Shown here piece after piece: positions 8,372 to 16,545 of a stretch of 64,000 nt of DNA (position 1 is the first letter of the stretch; every line of letters starts with the position of its first letter). A program made the translations under genes and the position numbers. The notes beneath the pieces are model-generated. The model was not told the DNA's origin. It saw nothing but the letters and a program-made list of their open reading frames with translations, and did no database searches. The stretch is from IMG/VR virus record IMGVR_UViG_3300028920_000002, positions 1 to 64,000 of that record. One strand, given 5' to 3'. This DNA is from a virus.

Positions 8372-8799
8372 GGAACCTCCACCTTCTTCGGCGTGCTGAA
8401 GACTGGGCTGATGACCCGCACCAGGGAGGCCAGGGCCTCGTCAATCTGACCTGAGGCTATGGAAGCGTCTATCCGCTTCTTGTCACACTCGTATTGGGTC
8501 TTGGTGGAAATCTTGCCCCCGAGCTCGAGGAACTTCTCTCGACCCACTGCTTGGTACAGCTCCTCCGGCTTGTAGCGCCTTTGGAACTTGTCCAGCTTGA
8601 AGTCACCACAGCTGACCTGCTTGGCTCGGGCGGCCTTGTCTGCCGCCTCCAGTTTGGTGTTGTAGTCGTCGATGAGTTCTTCGAGGTACGTGAAGAACTC
8701 GGGGTTCTGTTTGCGGAATGCTTCGAGCCGCTCTTTGGCGGCGTGGAAGTCCGCTACTTCTGGGACCTGCTCCACAGGAACCTTGTTGTGCTCACCCAT
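8368..8799 (-). CDS. Hypothetical helical protein, 143 aa
   Basis: I place the start at the ATG of MGEHNKVP rather than at in-frame codons up to 78 bases earlier, because this ATG overlaps the glycosylase stop codon in the ATGGGTGA arrangement typical of this operon. The protein is mainly charged helix (residues about 20-70: AAKERLEAFRKQNPEFFTYL, then EELIDDYNTKLEAADKAARA). A second helical part is followed by a Lys/Val-rich end. Only one Cys is present and there are no membrane segments. The function is unknown; position suggests an accessory replication or repair role. Confidence 0.7.
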   Translation of the reverse strand: MGEHNKVPVEQVPEVADFHAAKERLEAFRKQNPEFFTYLEELIDDYNTKLEAADKAARAKQVSCGDFKLDKFQRRYKPEELYQAVGREKFLELGGKISTKTQYECDKKRIDASIASGQIDEALASLVRVISPVFSTPKKVEVP

Positions 8800-9637
8800 C
8801 CTGTAGCTCCTCCTGAAGACGTTCGATGTCACTTGCTTCGATGCTGGGTTCTTCCAGCTGGTCGCCGTAGACCTCATGCACGAAGCGGATGTAGATTTGG
8901 CTGGCCTTCGCCATCGCTTTGACGAAGGACTCGACCGGATTCTTGAAGCGTTTGTCCTCCTTCATCCTCAGCACCCACGCTGGGTGGAAGATGGGGATGG
9001 TGAGGTACTCCACGCTGTTCTGCTCGACCGGCATGACGTACTGGCCGCGCAGTTTGCGGAGCCACTGCTTCCGCTTCTCGGTCAGCTGAGGGCTGTAGCC
9101 AGCGCCTGGGATTTTGGCTATGTGAGTAGTGCCATTCTCCGACATCATCGTGATGGACCGATTGAGCACAGCTTCGCTGGCAGCGACGCCAAGCGTCACG
9201 ATGATGACTGGGTCCACGAGGTAAATCTCCTCGTGTAGTCGAGGCAGACAGCTGTTCACCTCAAGTTTGGAGGGTGGCTTGTCGATGATGACTGGCTCAC
9301 GCCCGTGCTTGCCATTCCTCCATCGGAGGTTGCCCTCGAGGTCGGCGGCCTGCCCACAAGAGCGGCAGCACACCACGTTGCTGATGTAGGTGTTCTGCTC
9401 AACCTTGCACTCACGAAGTACCATGCGCAGGAATTGGCCAGACTTACCGACGAATGGACGCCCTTCAGCGTCCTCGTCTTTGCCCGGACCTTCGCCGATG
9501 ACCATCATTCCTCGGACCGGACCTTCGCCGAAGACGAATTGCCCTCCAGACGAAGCACGGTACTGGCCAAGGCCGCACGCTTGGCAGCCCTCCCACTCAC
9601 TGCGGAGGACTGCCAGCGACCTGGTGAAGTCAGGCAT
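8792..9637 (-). CDS. Uracil-DNA glycosylase, family 4/5 type with Fe-S cluster
   Basis: This 281-residue protein would remove uracil from DNA. The active-site motif is GEGPGKDED (residues 48-56), the family 4 form of GEAPG. The second motif, FHPAWVLR, matches the HPxxLLR loop. Cys18 and Cys21, a cluster at Cys90/91/94, and Cys130 would provide the four ligands of the 4Fe-4S cluster typical of this family. An inserted segment (about residues 95-125) makes it longer than the usual 200-220 residues. It overlaps both neighbours by four to eight bases. Phages may use such enzymes for repair or in nucleotide-modification conflicts with the host; which applies here is not visible. Confidence 0.88.
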   Translation of the reverse strand: MPDFTRSLAVLRSEWEGCQACGLGQYRASSGGQFVFGEGPVRGMMVIGEGPGKDEDAEGRPFVGKSGQFLRMVLRECKVEQNTYISNVVCCRSCGQAADLEGNLRWRNGKHGREPVIIDKPPSKLEVNSCLPRLHEEIYLVDPVIIVTLGVAASEAVLNRSITMMSENGTTHIAKIPGAGYSPQLTEKRKQWLRKLRGQYVMPVEQNSVEYLTIPIFHPAWVLRMKEDKRFKNPVESFVKAMAKASQIYIRFVHEVYGDQLEEPSIEASDIERLQEELQDG

Positions 9638-10118
9638 CGTACGGCCCGCGGCCCCCCGTCGGCATCTTGTCGGTCACCTCTATGCCGGACCTCTTGGCCC
9701 GAACCTTTGCGAGGGAATCCTGCAACCTGCGGCGAACGTCTTCCACAAGTTCTTTGTACCCGAGCCGGTCATCTTCTTCCAACTCGTCGAGGAAGTGGGC
9801 GGTGTCGATTGCAGAACAGCGGAACCACTTCTGCACGTCGCACATGCAGTCGTTGATGGACATGCACTGAGTGACTTTGCCCAGGCCAGCCTGCGGGTGT
9901 TGGACCATCATGTCCTTGAAGATGTAGCAAGGCTTCAGTAGGACCGTGTAGCCCTCTCCACCTCTGAAGAGGAACGACCTGGCATCGACTCCTCCTACTC
10001 CGTCAAAGCGGTTGCCCTTCGAGTTCACGAAGTATTCAATCGCTCCGATGTAGGACTCTCCTCCACGGAGAGTCACAACTGTCCAAACGCGTCCTTCAAA
10101 GATGTCGCTTTTTGCCAT
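9630..10118 (-). CDS. Hypothetical protein, 162 aa
   Basis: I do not recognise this protein. The first half is strand-rich (WTVVTLRGGESYIGAIEYF; SFLFRGGEGYTVLLKPCYIF), suggesting a small barrel, and the second half is helical and charged (ELEEDDRLGYKELVEDV). Three Cys lie within CMSINDCMCDVQKWFRC, which might bind metal. The start lies 46 bases inside the 3' end of the SF2 helicase gene, and the stop overlaps the glycosylase ATG. No strong ribosome site is visible, so it may be translated by coupling. Confidence 0.65.
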   Translation of the reverse strand: MAKSDIFEGRVWTVVTLRGGESYIGAIEYFVNSKGNRFDGVGGVDARSFLFRGGEGYTVLLKPCYIFKDMMVQHPQAGLGKVTQCMSINDCMCDVQKWFRCSAIDTAHFLDELEEDDRLGYKELVEDVRRRLQDSLAKVRAKRSGIEVTDKMPTGGRGPYDA

Positions 10119-11821
10119 CGCTTTGTCTGTGGGTTGTCAACGTACTCGAAGTCGAACGGCCCACCTTCTTCGTGCGGCCACGACCTCAAGTGAGATTCGA
10201 GTTTCTGGCACATGCCATGCATCACGCCGATGTTGTCTCGGTAGATGACGATGAGAGGCGGTTTCTTACCTGCTCGGATGCGGGTCGGTCGACCCTTCAG
10301 CTGCTGGAGGCCGTTCTTGCTAGAGAAGGGCGTGCTCACCAACACGGTATCGAGCTCGGGGCAGTCCAGCCCCTCCTTGCCATATTTGGTGATGGCGAAG
10401 ACCACGGGGCGTGAGTCCAGGAACTCCTGACGCCTTGCCGGCGGCACCCCGTAGGTCATCACTCCAGCGCTGCTGACCTCGTCAATCAGCGTTCTCAGGA
10501 ACGCCTTCTGCCTCTTCTCCAGCTCTCGCAGAATCTTGCGATGTACTTGGTAGCGCTCCCAGTCTTGCTCCATGGAGGCCAGCTGCCCCTCCAGCTCAGC
10601 CTGCTTCGTTGGGTTGTGCGGCTTCTCGACCAGCTTCTTCTGCTTGGCGATGTTCGCCTTGAGCCGCTTGCCCTCCTTGTCGTCGAGTGCCAGTGGGGTG
10701 AGAGTTGAGCCGACGTCGGTGTTCGTCGGGGTTGGTACGTCTGAGTACAACGGCGTGTGCGGGCCCCTGGTCCACAGCGTCATGAGGTTGACCACCTCGT
10801 CCACGCTGTTGGAGAGCAGGAGCACCTTGCGCCCAGTACTCACGGCGTCGATGCAATCCTGCACCAGTACCCACAGTCGGTGACGCCACTTTCCGAGGTA
10901 GGTGTACACCTTAGAGGTGTGAATCTCACCATTGACGTCCGTGACGTCGCAGGTTGGGTCGGTCAGGTCCAGTTCCAGTCCAGTCCACTTGAAGATGATG
11001 CGAGACGGCATCATTTCTCGTAGGTCCTTGAACAGCACGCGTCCAACGTGCATGTCGGCGATGATATGCATCCCGTCATCACGTTCTGGGGTTGCAGTCA
11101 GCAAGAAGCGGAAGCCGTAGAACAACGGCGCACTCTTGGAGAACACGGGCGCGCTGAGATGATGTCCTTCATCCCAGAAGGCGGAGCCGAACCATGACCG
11201 GACCTCCTCCGGCATGGTATCCGCCCAGTTGGCGACCGAGTGGTACGTTCCGAGCACAAGGCCCTTCTTCCAGTCCTTCTTGCCGCCGGCTATGACGCCT
11301 ACGCCACCGGGGACCACCAAGTGCTCTCGGATGTCGTCCATCCACTGGTGAAAGAGATTGGTGTTGTCCAGCATGATGATGGCTGGCATCTGACTGCGTG
11401 CGATGTATTCAAGAGCGATGATGGTCTTACCTTTGCCACACGCTAGTTGAAGTACGCCGCCCATCGCTTGCTGCAGCGCACCCATGGATTTCTGCTGTAC
11501 GTCATCCCCGGTGGGGATGAGCTTGCCCTCAACTTTCAGGTGGTCGAGCTTGATGCGGGTCTTGAAAGAGACCTGAGTGAACCGGCGTGGGCGGCAGTCC
11601 ACTACATCGAAGGGCAGAGAAGAGGGATTCCAGTACGCTCGTGGTACGAGCAGGTGGTGTGGTGCCTCCTTGTACAGGTACACGAGCTTCTCGTGGCCCG
11701 AGTAGTCCGCAATCTTGTGTGTCAGAGACTGCTTCACGCTGTTGACGTTCACAAATGACTGCGGAATCCAGAGCCAGTCGTCGATGTAGCCCTTGTTGGG
11801 GTCCCTTCGTACTACTCTCAT
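10073..11821 (-). CDS. Superfamily 2 DNA helicase, UvsW/RAD25-like
   Basis: The 582-residue protein has Walker A ACGKGKT (127-133), the DEAH-type motif II DEGH (217-220) and motif III LLTATPERDDG. In the second motor domain KYGKEGLDCPELDTVLVS (motif V) is followed by QLKGRPTRIR (motif VI, arginine finger). An insertion of about 70 charged residues lies in the second domain (LKANIAKQKKLVEKP... to FLRTLIDEV), probably a coiled coil. SF2 helicases of this kind, such as T4 UvsW, remodel replication forks and recombination intermediates, which fits the RecA-like gene in the same operon. A GAGGAA ribosome site precedes the ATG. Confidence 0.9.
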   Translation of the reverse strand: MRVVRRDPNKGYIDDWLWIPQSFVNVNSVKQSLTHKIADYSGHEKLVYLYKEAPHHLLVPRAYWNPSSLPFDVVDCRPRRFTQVSFKTRIKLDHLKVEGKLIPTGDDVQQKSMGALQQAMGGVLQLACGKGKTIIALEYIARSQMPAIIMLDNTNLFHQWMDDIREHLVVPGGVGVIAGGKKDWKKGLVLGTYHSVANWADTMPEEVRSWFGSAFWDEGHHLSAPVFSKSAPLFYGFRFLLTATPERDDGMHIIADMHVGRVLFKDLREMMPSRIIFKWTGLELDLTDPTCDVTDVNGEIHTSKVYTYLGKWRHRLWVLVQDCIDAVSTGRKVLLLSNSVDEVVNLMTLWTRGPHTPLYSDVPTPTNTDVGSTLTPLALDDKEGKRLKANIAKQKKLVEKPHNPTKQAELEGQLASMEQDWERYQVHRKILRELEKRQKAFLRTLIDEVSSAGVMTYGVPPARRQEFLDSRPVVFAITKYGKEGLDCPELDTVLVSTPFSSKNGLQQLKGRPTRIRAGKKPPLIVIYRDNIGVMHGMCQKLESHLRSWPHEEGGPFDFEYVDNPQTKRWQKATSLKDAFGQL

Positions 11822-11830
11822 CGTTGTTCC

Positions 11831-12439
11831 TCAGCCCGCCTTGGGCGCCTCGTAGGGCGTGACGGTTGAATGGTCGAAGAAGTTGGCTGCAGTGTGGCAG
11901 CCGGCCTTGCCCATGGCGCGCAGTAGGTTGTGCGCGAGCCTCCAGTACCAAGGCACGTCCACATTGTAGGGCTCCGGGACCGTCAGATAGCTAGGAATTT
12001 GCATTCCCAGCCCCGGAACGTTCATCGGTACGAAGGCGGGTAGTCCTGCCCACGACGGAGGCACCATCTGCGGGCCGGTCATGCCCTGCCAGGTTCCTTG
12101 TGGGCTCATGTTTGGGGGTAGAACAGGAGGCGCTGGGGGCCTTGGCGCACTGGTGTTCTGCCAGATTTGCTGTTGTGGTGGTGCGACCACCATCGGAGCA
12201 GTGGGTACACTCGGAACTTGGGGCAAAGATGGAATGAGATTCTGCTGTGGTGCGGCCGGGGCCGCCGCTGCAGCTTTGCGTCGGTTGGTCTCGGTGGCAC
12301 AAGTACTGAAGTACTTGCATCGCTCTCGGCGATTTGAGCCATTCTGTGGGTGAACATAGGCCGGGTCATTCCCGCCGGCACACAGGACGTTGGTGGCATC
12401 CCAGCTCACGCCGTAGCACGGTACAGTCGGATTGGTCAT
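11831..12439 (-). CDS. Pro/Gln-rich protein with N-terminal Cys motif, first gene of the minus operon
   Basis: This 202-residue protein starts at an ATG preceded by AGGAGG. Residues about 5-50 carry four Cys (C8, C20, C41, C46) in a CYGVSWD... RCKYFSTCATET context that could bind a metal. Residues about 55-145 are Pro/Ala/Gln-rich and probably disordered. The last 45 residues are folded-looking (VPWYWRLAHNLLRAMGKAGC). It resembles the multi-zinc protein at 3728-5164 in joining a Cys region to a Pro-rich tail. As the first gene behind promoter-like element P2 it is probably expressed early, but its function is unknown. Confidence 0.75.
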   Translation of the reverse strand: MTNPTVPCYGVSWDATNVLCAGGNDPAYVHPQNGSNRRERCKYFSTCATETNRRKAAAAAPAAPQQNLIPSLPQVPSVPTAPMVVAPPQQQIWQNTSAPRPPAPPVLPPNMSPQGTWQGMTGPQMVPPSWAGLPAFVPMNVPGLGMQIPSYLTVPEPYNVDVPWYWRLAHNLLRAMGKAGCHTAANFFDHSTVTPYEAPKAG

Positions 12440-12474
12440 CAAACCTCCTGGACGTTAGTCCTTCATCCGCTTCT

Positions 12475-12504
12475 CTTATCCCCGGACATCGAATACTCTT
12501 GCAG
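12475..12504 (-). promoter_or_regulatory. Minus-strand promoter-like element P2
   Basis: On the minus strand, CTGCAA (12504-12499) is separated by 18 bases from GATAAG (12480-12475) within CCGGGGATAAGAG. The element lies 36 bases upstream of the first gene of the replication operon. Its upstream hexamer is the exact complement of the TTGCAG that begins the plus-strand element at 12499-12527, so the two divergent promoters would share one box. Confidence 0.6.
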
Positions 12505-12527
12505 GAGCGGCGCCCCGCATTTACGCT
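12499..12527 (+). promoter_or_regulatory. Plus-strand promoter-like element
   Basis: TTGCAG, a 17-base spacer and TACGCT lie 15 bases before the ATG at 12543. The same arrangement, TTGCGG-18-TACGCT with the identical 15-base distance to the ATG, precedes the RNA polymerase gene at 23816. A GGAGG ribosome site (12533-12537) lies between this element and the start codon. Confidence 0.5.
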
Positions 12528-12542
12528 GTTTTGGAGGTCTTC

Positions 12543-13049
12543 ATGGAGAAGCTCAGCGGCCTGGTTCTGGACCCGGCGGACGACCACGACGGAGCCATCC
12601 TCCGCTCCATCTTTCCCGCCGAGTCGGACGTGCCGGAGCTCATCAAGCAGGCGGAGTACTTGAGCCCTGAACGGCGCACGAAGCTGCCGGACGACTTGTT
12701 CGCGCTGATTCTTCAGAGCGATGATGTGTCTCTGCGCAAGTACGCCTGTGCGGACGCAGGGAACACGGCACTCAGCACCGAGTACTTCATGAAGACGGCG
12801 CACAAGTTGCCGGTAGAGGCGCAGAAGGTCGCCGCCTCAAACCTCGTGAAGGCGTGTGCCTGGTATGGCATCGAGCCTCCCGAGCAGCTCGAGAAGGTTG
12901 CTATTGGTCTGCTGACCATGGGTGTTGGTGCCCTGGCTGCCCCAGGTGCTATGCGTCAGGCGAAATCCAACCTGCAGATGGCCAAGCAGTCTCCCGGCAT
13001 CGTCAACCCAGAAGTGACCAAGGCCCCCGTGGTGCCGAAGATGAGGTGA
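12543..13049 (+). CDS. Hypothetical protein, 168 aa, probable virion protein
   Basis: I chose this ATG, not the upstream TTG, because GGAGG lies five bases before it. The protein is helical and has three copies of the K-x-A pattern that recurs in predicted virion proteins here (ELIKQA near residue 34, FMKTAHKL, LEKVAIGL). A short hydrophobic stretch (IGLLTMGVGALAAPGA) near residue 125 might be a weak membrane or glycine-zipper segment. It is the first gene of the plus operon that leads to the portal. No known domain is recognised. Confidence 0.75.
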   Translation: MEKLSGLVLDPADDHDGAILRSIFPAESDVPELIKQAEYLSPERRTKLPDDLFALILQSDDVSLRKYACADAGNTALSTEYFMKTAHKLPVEAQKVAASNLVKACAWYGIEPPEQLEKVAIGLLTMGVGALAAPGAMRQAKSNLQMAKQSPGIVNPEVTKAPVVPKMR

Positions 13050-13052
13050 AGC

Positions 13053-13958
13053 ATGGTCGAGAAAGAAACTCGGCAGCAGTTGTGGCGAAGCATGGGACGC
13101 ATCCTGCACAAGGAGGCGGAACTCGCTGAGACCTACGATATGCCGCTGAGCCCTCCACCCAGCAAGAAGGACCGCGGCAAGGAGAAGACAGTCATCGACA
13201 AGGTCGGCTCTCTGCAACCTCATGTGGACGTGTCCGGGCTCGAGCCGCCGGGAGAGGTGAAGCAGGCGTCCGTCAGTCGCTTCGCCATGCCTTCTCAGCA
13301 GCGCTACCCGCTGGACAGCTACGCCCAGGTGAAGCAGGCAGAAGCCTACTTCATGGAGAACTTCGGCCTGCTACCTCCGAGAGACCGGCATGAATACTGC
13401 GAGAATCTCGTCGGGCGGGCGGGGGAGCTGGCCATCGGCGTGAGCCCGCTCATCGAGAAGTACGGCTCGAGCACCTACGCTACCGCGGAGCAGGTGGGCA
13501 TCGCCATCGACGGACGGCGCTCCATCCTGAAGGACCCGGAGCACGTGGAGCTTCTGGACAAGCTGGCACACATTCGGGTGCACACCCCACCTCAAGTCTT
13601 CGCTGATTCGCTGGCCGAGTTCGACAAGCTTGCCGGCATCGACGAGTACTACGGTCAGGACATCCCGGACCCGTACTACTCAACCTTCGGCAAGACCGCC
13701 GAGAAGCAGGAGAGCGAGACCAGCCCTGAGGGTGCCGTCGTCGTGGGCAATGAGTACGTCACTCAGAGAAAGCTGGTGGAATTCTCCAAGCGTGGGAGCG
13801 GCATCATCTCCAAACGATTCGGCGAAGACTTCCAGAAGGAGTTCACCCAGGACCCCGTGGGCATCCTCAAGTCCTTGCCGCGCGACCAGCAGCTCGTCAT
13901 CATGCGGCTGGCCAACACGGACGAGGTGGTCGGCGTCACTGCGCCGTACGGCGGGTAG
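13053..13958 (+). CDS. Hypothetical protein, 301 aa, probable virion protein
   Basis: The ATG is preceded by AGGTGAAG. The N-terminus, with LHKEAELAE at about residues 18-26, matches the leader-like L-x-K-x-A pattern of other predicted virion proteins. Later copies include VKQASV, VKQAEAYF, LDKLAHI, FDKLAGI and FGKTAEKQ. The N-terminal 70 residues are Pro/Lys-rich; the rest is helical and soluble. It lies between two other unknown genes ahead of the portal. I do not recognise a fold; head-internal or scaffold roles are possible from context only. Confidence 0.72.
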   Translation: MVEKETRQQLWRSMGRILHKEAELAETYDMPLSPPPSKKDRGKEKTVIDKVGSLQPHVDVSGLEPPGEVKQASVSRFAMPSQQRYPLDSYAQVKQAEAYFMENFGLLPPRDRHEYCENLVGRAGELAIGVSPLIEKYGSSTYATAEQVGIAIDGRRSILKDPEHVELLDKLAHIRVHTPPQVFADSLAEFDKLAGIDEYYGQDIPDPYYSTFGKTAEKQESETSPEGAVVVGNEYVTQRKLVEFSKRGSGIISKRFGEDFQKEFTQDPVGILKSLPRDQQLVIMRLANTDEVVGVTAPYGG

Positions 13959-13961
13959 TCC

Positions 13962-14798
13962 ATGGACGCTCCGCTCGATTTCGAGCAACGACTCAAGCGG
14001 GCGTTGGATAGCCTCGGCCTGCGCAAGACAGCTGCGCCCTACAAGGTGCCCGCGGGGGATGTCGGTCTACCCGAGGACGGTGATGTCGACAACACCGTGG
14101 AGGTGGAGACGACTCAGGGTGACCGCCAGGCCAGCGACGCAATCTCAGAGAAGCCGTTCCCGAATCCCGTAGGAATCAACCTGTTTCAGCACCCGAGCTC
14201 ACATCCCATCGTGCTGGACCTGGCTCTGCTCAAGAAGTACGGCCCGGAGTGGATGGACTGGGAGCCGGAGATTCTGGCGTGGCGCATTCCTCAGGACTTC
14301 AGGACCGCGTCGGTCAGCGACCTGAACATGAACAAGCTGCAGGCCACGAAGACTCTGCACTACGTGGACAGCTACTGGAGTGAGTGGGAGGTCTTCGTTC
14401 CCTGCACTATGTCGTTCAACGGTTTGCTCCCGGACTTCGAGGTCATGCAGGTGCCGACGGTGGCGCAGTGCATGGTCAGCGTGGACGTGGCCAACCGCAT
14501 TCGCCAGGATGTTTCATGGGGTGAAGAGCTGAAGGAGTACCTCTCCGTGGTGCACTTCCACGAGGGTATCTTCTGCCCCATCGAGCCACTCGAGTTCGTC
14601 AAGGTGGACGGTGAGGACTACCCTGTAGAGTGCGCAATAGTGCGTGAGTTGTGGCCACAGGTGCGCAAGACTGGGCGAGTCCCATCAACCAGTCCTGTTG
14701 AAGAAGAGCAGCTGCATCGACTGCTGCTCGTGCGAGAATATCTCGAGGAGAGCCGAGAGCTTCTTCGACAACAGCTGCCCCTCATCATCGATGCCTAG
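13962..14798 (+). CDS. Hypothetical protein, 278 aa, near portal
   Basis: The N-terminal 50 residues are charged and include LRKTAAPY (residues 20-27), the recurring motif. Residues about 70-230 appear to be a compact mixed domain (PSSHPIVLDLALLKKYG; VDSYWSEWEVFVPCTMSF; LSVVHFHEGIFCPIEPLEFV). The C-terminus is a long helix with many Leu and Arg. The stop codon overlaps the next gene's ATG (ATGCCTAG). Location upstream of the portal suggests a head or connector component, but no family is recognised. Confidence 0.75.
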   Translation: MDAPLDFEQRLKRALDSLGLRKTAAPYKVPAGDVGLPEDGDVDNTVEVETTQGDRQASDAISEKPFPNPVGINLFQHPSSHPIVLDLALLKKYGPEWMDWEPEILAWRIPQDFRTASVSDLNMNKLQATKTLHYVDSYWSEWEVFVPCTMSFNGLLPDFEVMQVPTVAQCMVSVDVANRIRQDVSWGEELKEYLSVVHFHEGIFCPIEPLEFVKVDGEDYPVECAIVRELWPQVRKTGRVPSTSPVEEEQLHRLLLVREYLEESRELLRQQLPLIIDA

Positions 14799-16545
14799 AT
14801 TCAGCGAAGAGATAATGCTCGCCTTCGAGGACGAGCTGCAGAAAGAGGCGGCCGGCGCTGGTCAGCTCATGTCCTTTCTGCGCGCTGGAGGGCAGGCTGG
14901 GCTGCGCCGAGGCGCTGGCGTAGGCGCGGTGGGGGGCGGTCTAGCCGGCGGGCTGACCGGGCGTGAGGAGGGCGAGAGGTTCAACGTCGGCCGGGCGCTG
15001 GCGGGCGCCGCGGGCGGCGCGGCCCTCGGCGCTGGCGCCGGGCACTTCGGCTCGAGGGTGATGATGGGCCGGCGGGCCGGATTGGGGCTAGGGGAATCGG
15101 CTCGCATGGCGAAGCAGGACATCGCCGCCACCGTGCGGGGCCTGAGCCCCAAGAGGGTGACGGACGCCGAGAGGGCCAGTGAGGGGCTACGCAAAGCCAT
15201 GGAGCGGGCTCCCACACAGAAGGCGCCGGTGGGCGCGCCTACGAGCGACACCGGCTACCTGCGGGCCTACCGACACATGGACGAGCAGACACGCATCCGG
15301 CGCGGTCTGCCACCCCGCTCCGTCACTCAGCCCAGCCCGCGGGCGCCCGCAGTGAGCGGCGAGGCCACCATCGCCAACCCGGGTGTGGCCCGCCGTAGGG
15401 CGCCTCAGACCGGCGAGGCTACCATTGCCTCTCCAGCTCGCCAGCGGGCGGCACAGCGCGCTGCCGAGCAAGACCTGCCCACCATCATGACCGGCGGGCC
15501 CACGCTCCAGTCAGCTGGTAAGACCACTTTGGCCTCGGCCAAGTATGCTGCCCCCGCCTGGTACACGGCGGCGCGGGGCGCCATGCAGAAAGCGCTGCCG
15601 GGCGCCCAGTCGCGCTTGATGGGCGCTGGTGCTGGCGCGTCCCTGGGAGCCGTGGGCGGGGCCGGGCTCGGCGCCGGGGTTGGCGGCGTCCGCGGCTATC
15701 AGCAGGCCCGACAGCAGGGCGCCACTAAGGGGCAGGCACTGCTCTACGGACTGGGTGGTGGAATGAAGGGCATGGCCTTGGGCGGCGCGGCCGGGTTGAC
15801 CGCGGGCGGCGCGGCCGGCGGCCTGCTGCGCGGTGGAGCAGGGGTAGCGCGGCGTACGGCCGAGCTTGGGGGAGCTACCGGGGCCGTCAGTCGCTTTGGG
15901 CAGCGTCAGATGCATGCTCTCACTGGTGCTCTGCCCCAGGGCATGCCTCGACTTTCAGCTCAGCGGAGTATCGGTGTCGGCGGCGCAGACCTCGCCAGTC
16001 AGCTCAACAAGGCCAAGGCCGGTCTAGCGAAGGCTGCTCCAGGCTCAAGAGAGGCTGCCAGCGCACAGAAGCAGATAGGCTCTCTGTCGAAGGGCATGGA
16101 ACATGCGCGTGCGCTCGAGCAGATGGGGGCTACCAACCTACCTGGATACGTCAAGGCTCTGGCGTCCAGGGATGCAGGTAAGGTGCTCAAGCATACGGCT
16201 GGCTCTCAGTGGCATGGCACTCCCGGTGTAGGGGGCAAGCTCATGGCCTTTGGGATGCCAGCTGGCTTCGTCGGTATGGAGACACTCGGTAAGCCGCAGC
16301 CTGGGCAAGAGGGAGAGAGCAAGCTTCGACGAGGGGCCAAGTCTGTTGCTACGAACCTGCCGTTCCTGCTTCCTATGGGTATGGCTGGTCAACTGGTTGC
16401 TTCCGGCGCTGCAGGTAAGCTGATGGGGCGCCGTGGCGGACGCGTCCCAAACCCGGAGCCAGAGGAGGCGTCGGCATCTGGGGACGTGGAGCGCATCTAC
16501 TCACCGTCTGCGATGGGTAGGCCGCCGGAGGGTATGCTCACATGA
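14791..16545 (+). CDS. Glycine-zipper virion protein, 584 aa
   Basis: The start is the ATG overlapping the previous stop; upstream in-frame codons give a Cys-rich sequence that looks non-coding. The N-terminus has EDELQKEAAGAG (residues 13-24), a clear example of the shared leader motif. At least three Gly/Ala-rich zipper blocks follow: around residues 35-90, 265-300 and 315-345 (for example LGAVGGAGLGAGVGGVRGYQ). Arg/Pro-rich linkers with a repeated GEATIA phrase separate them. Such zippers can pack in membranes, so the protein could be packaged in the head and inserted in the host envelope on infection; that is inference. The stop overlaps the portal ATG. Confidence 0.8.
   Translation: MPRFSEEIMLAFEDELQKEAAGAGQLMSFLRAGGQAGLRRGAGVGAVGGGLAGGLTGREEGERFNVGRALAGAAGGAALGAGAGHFGSRVMMGRRAGLGLGESARMAKQDIAATVRGLSPKRVTDAERASEGLRKAMERAPTQKAPVGAPTSDTGYLRAYRHMDEQTRIRRGLPPRSVTQPSPRAPAVSGEATIANPGVARRRAPQTGEATIASPARQRAAQRAAEQDLPTIMTGGPTLQSAGKTTLASAKYAAPAWYTAARGAMQKALPGAQSRLMGAGAGASLGAVGGAGLGAGVGGVRGYQQARQQGATKGQALLYGLGGGMKGMALGGAAGLTAGGAAGGLLRGGAGVARRTAELGGATGAVSRFGQRQMHALTGALPQGMPRLSAQRSIGVGGADLASQLNKAKAGLAKAAPGSREAASAQKQIGSLSKGMEHARALEQMGATNLPGYVKALASRDAGKVLKHTAGSQWHGTPGVGGKLMAFGMPAGFVGMETLGKPQPGQEGESKLRRGAKSVATNLPFLLPMGMAGQLVASGAAGKLMGRRGGRVPNPEPEEASASGDVERIYSPSAMGRPPEGMLT

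Noticed and set aside
14644-14790. A longer N-terminus for the glycine-zipper gene
   Set aside because: The extra codons give a Cys/Ser-rich sequence overlapping the previous gene, while the ATG at 14791 overlaps the stop in the usual way.
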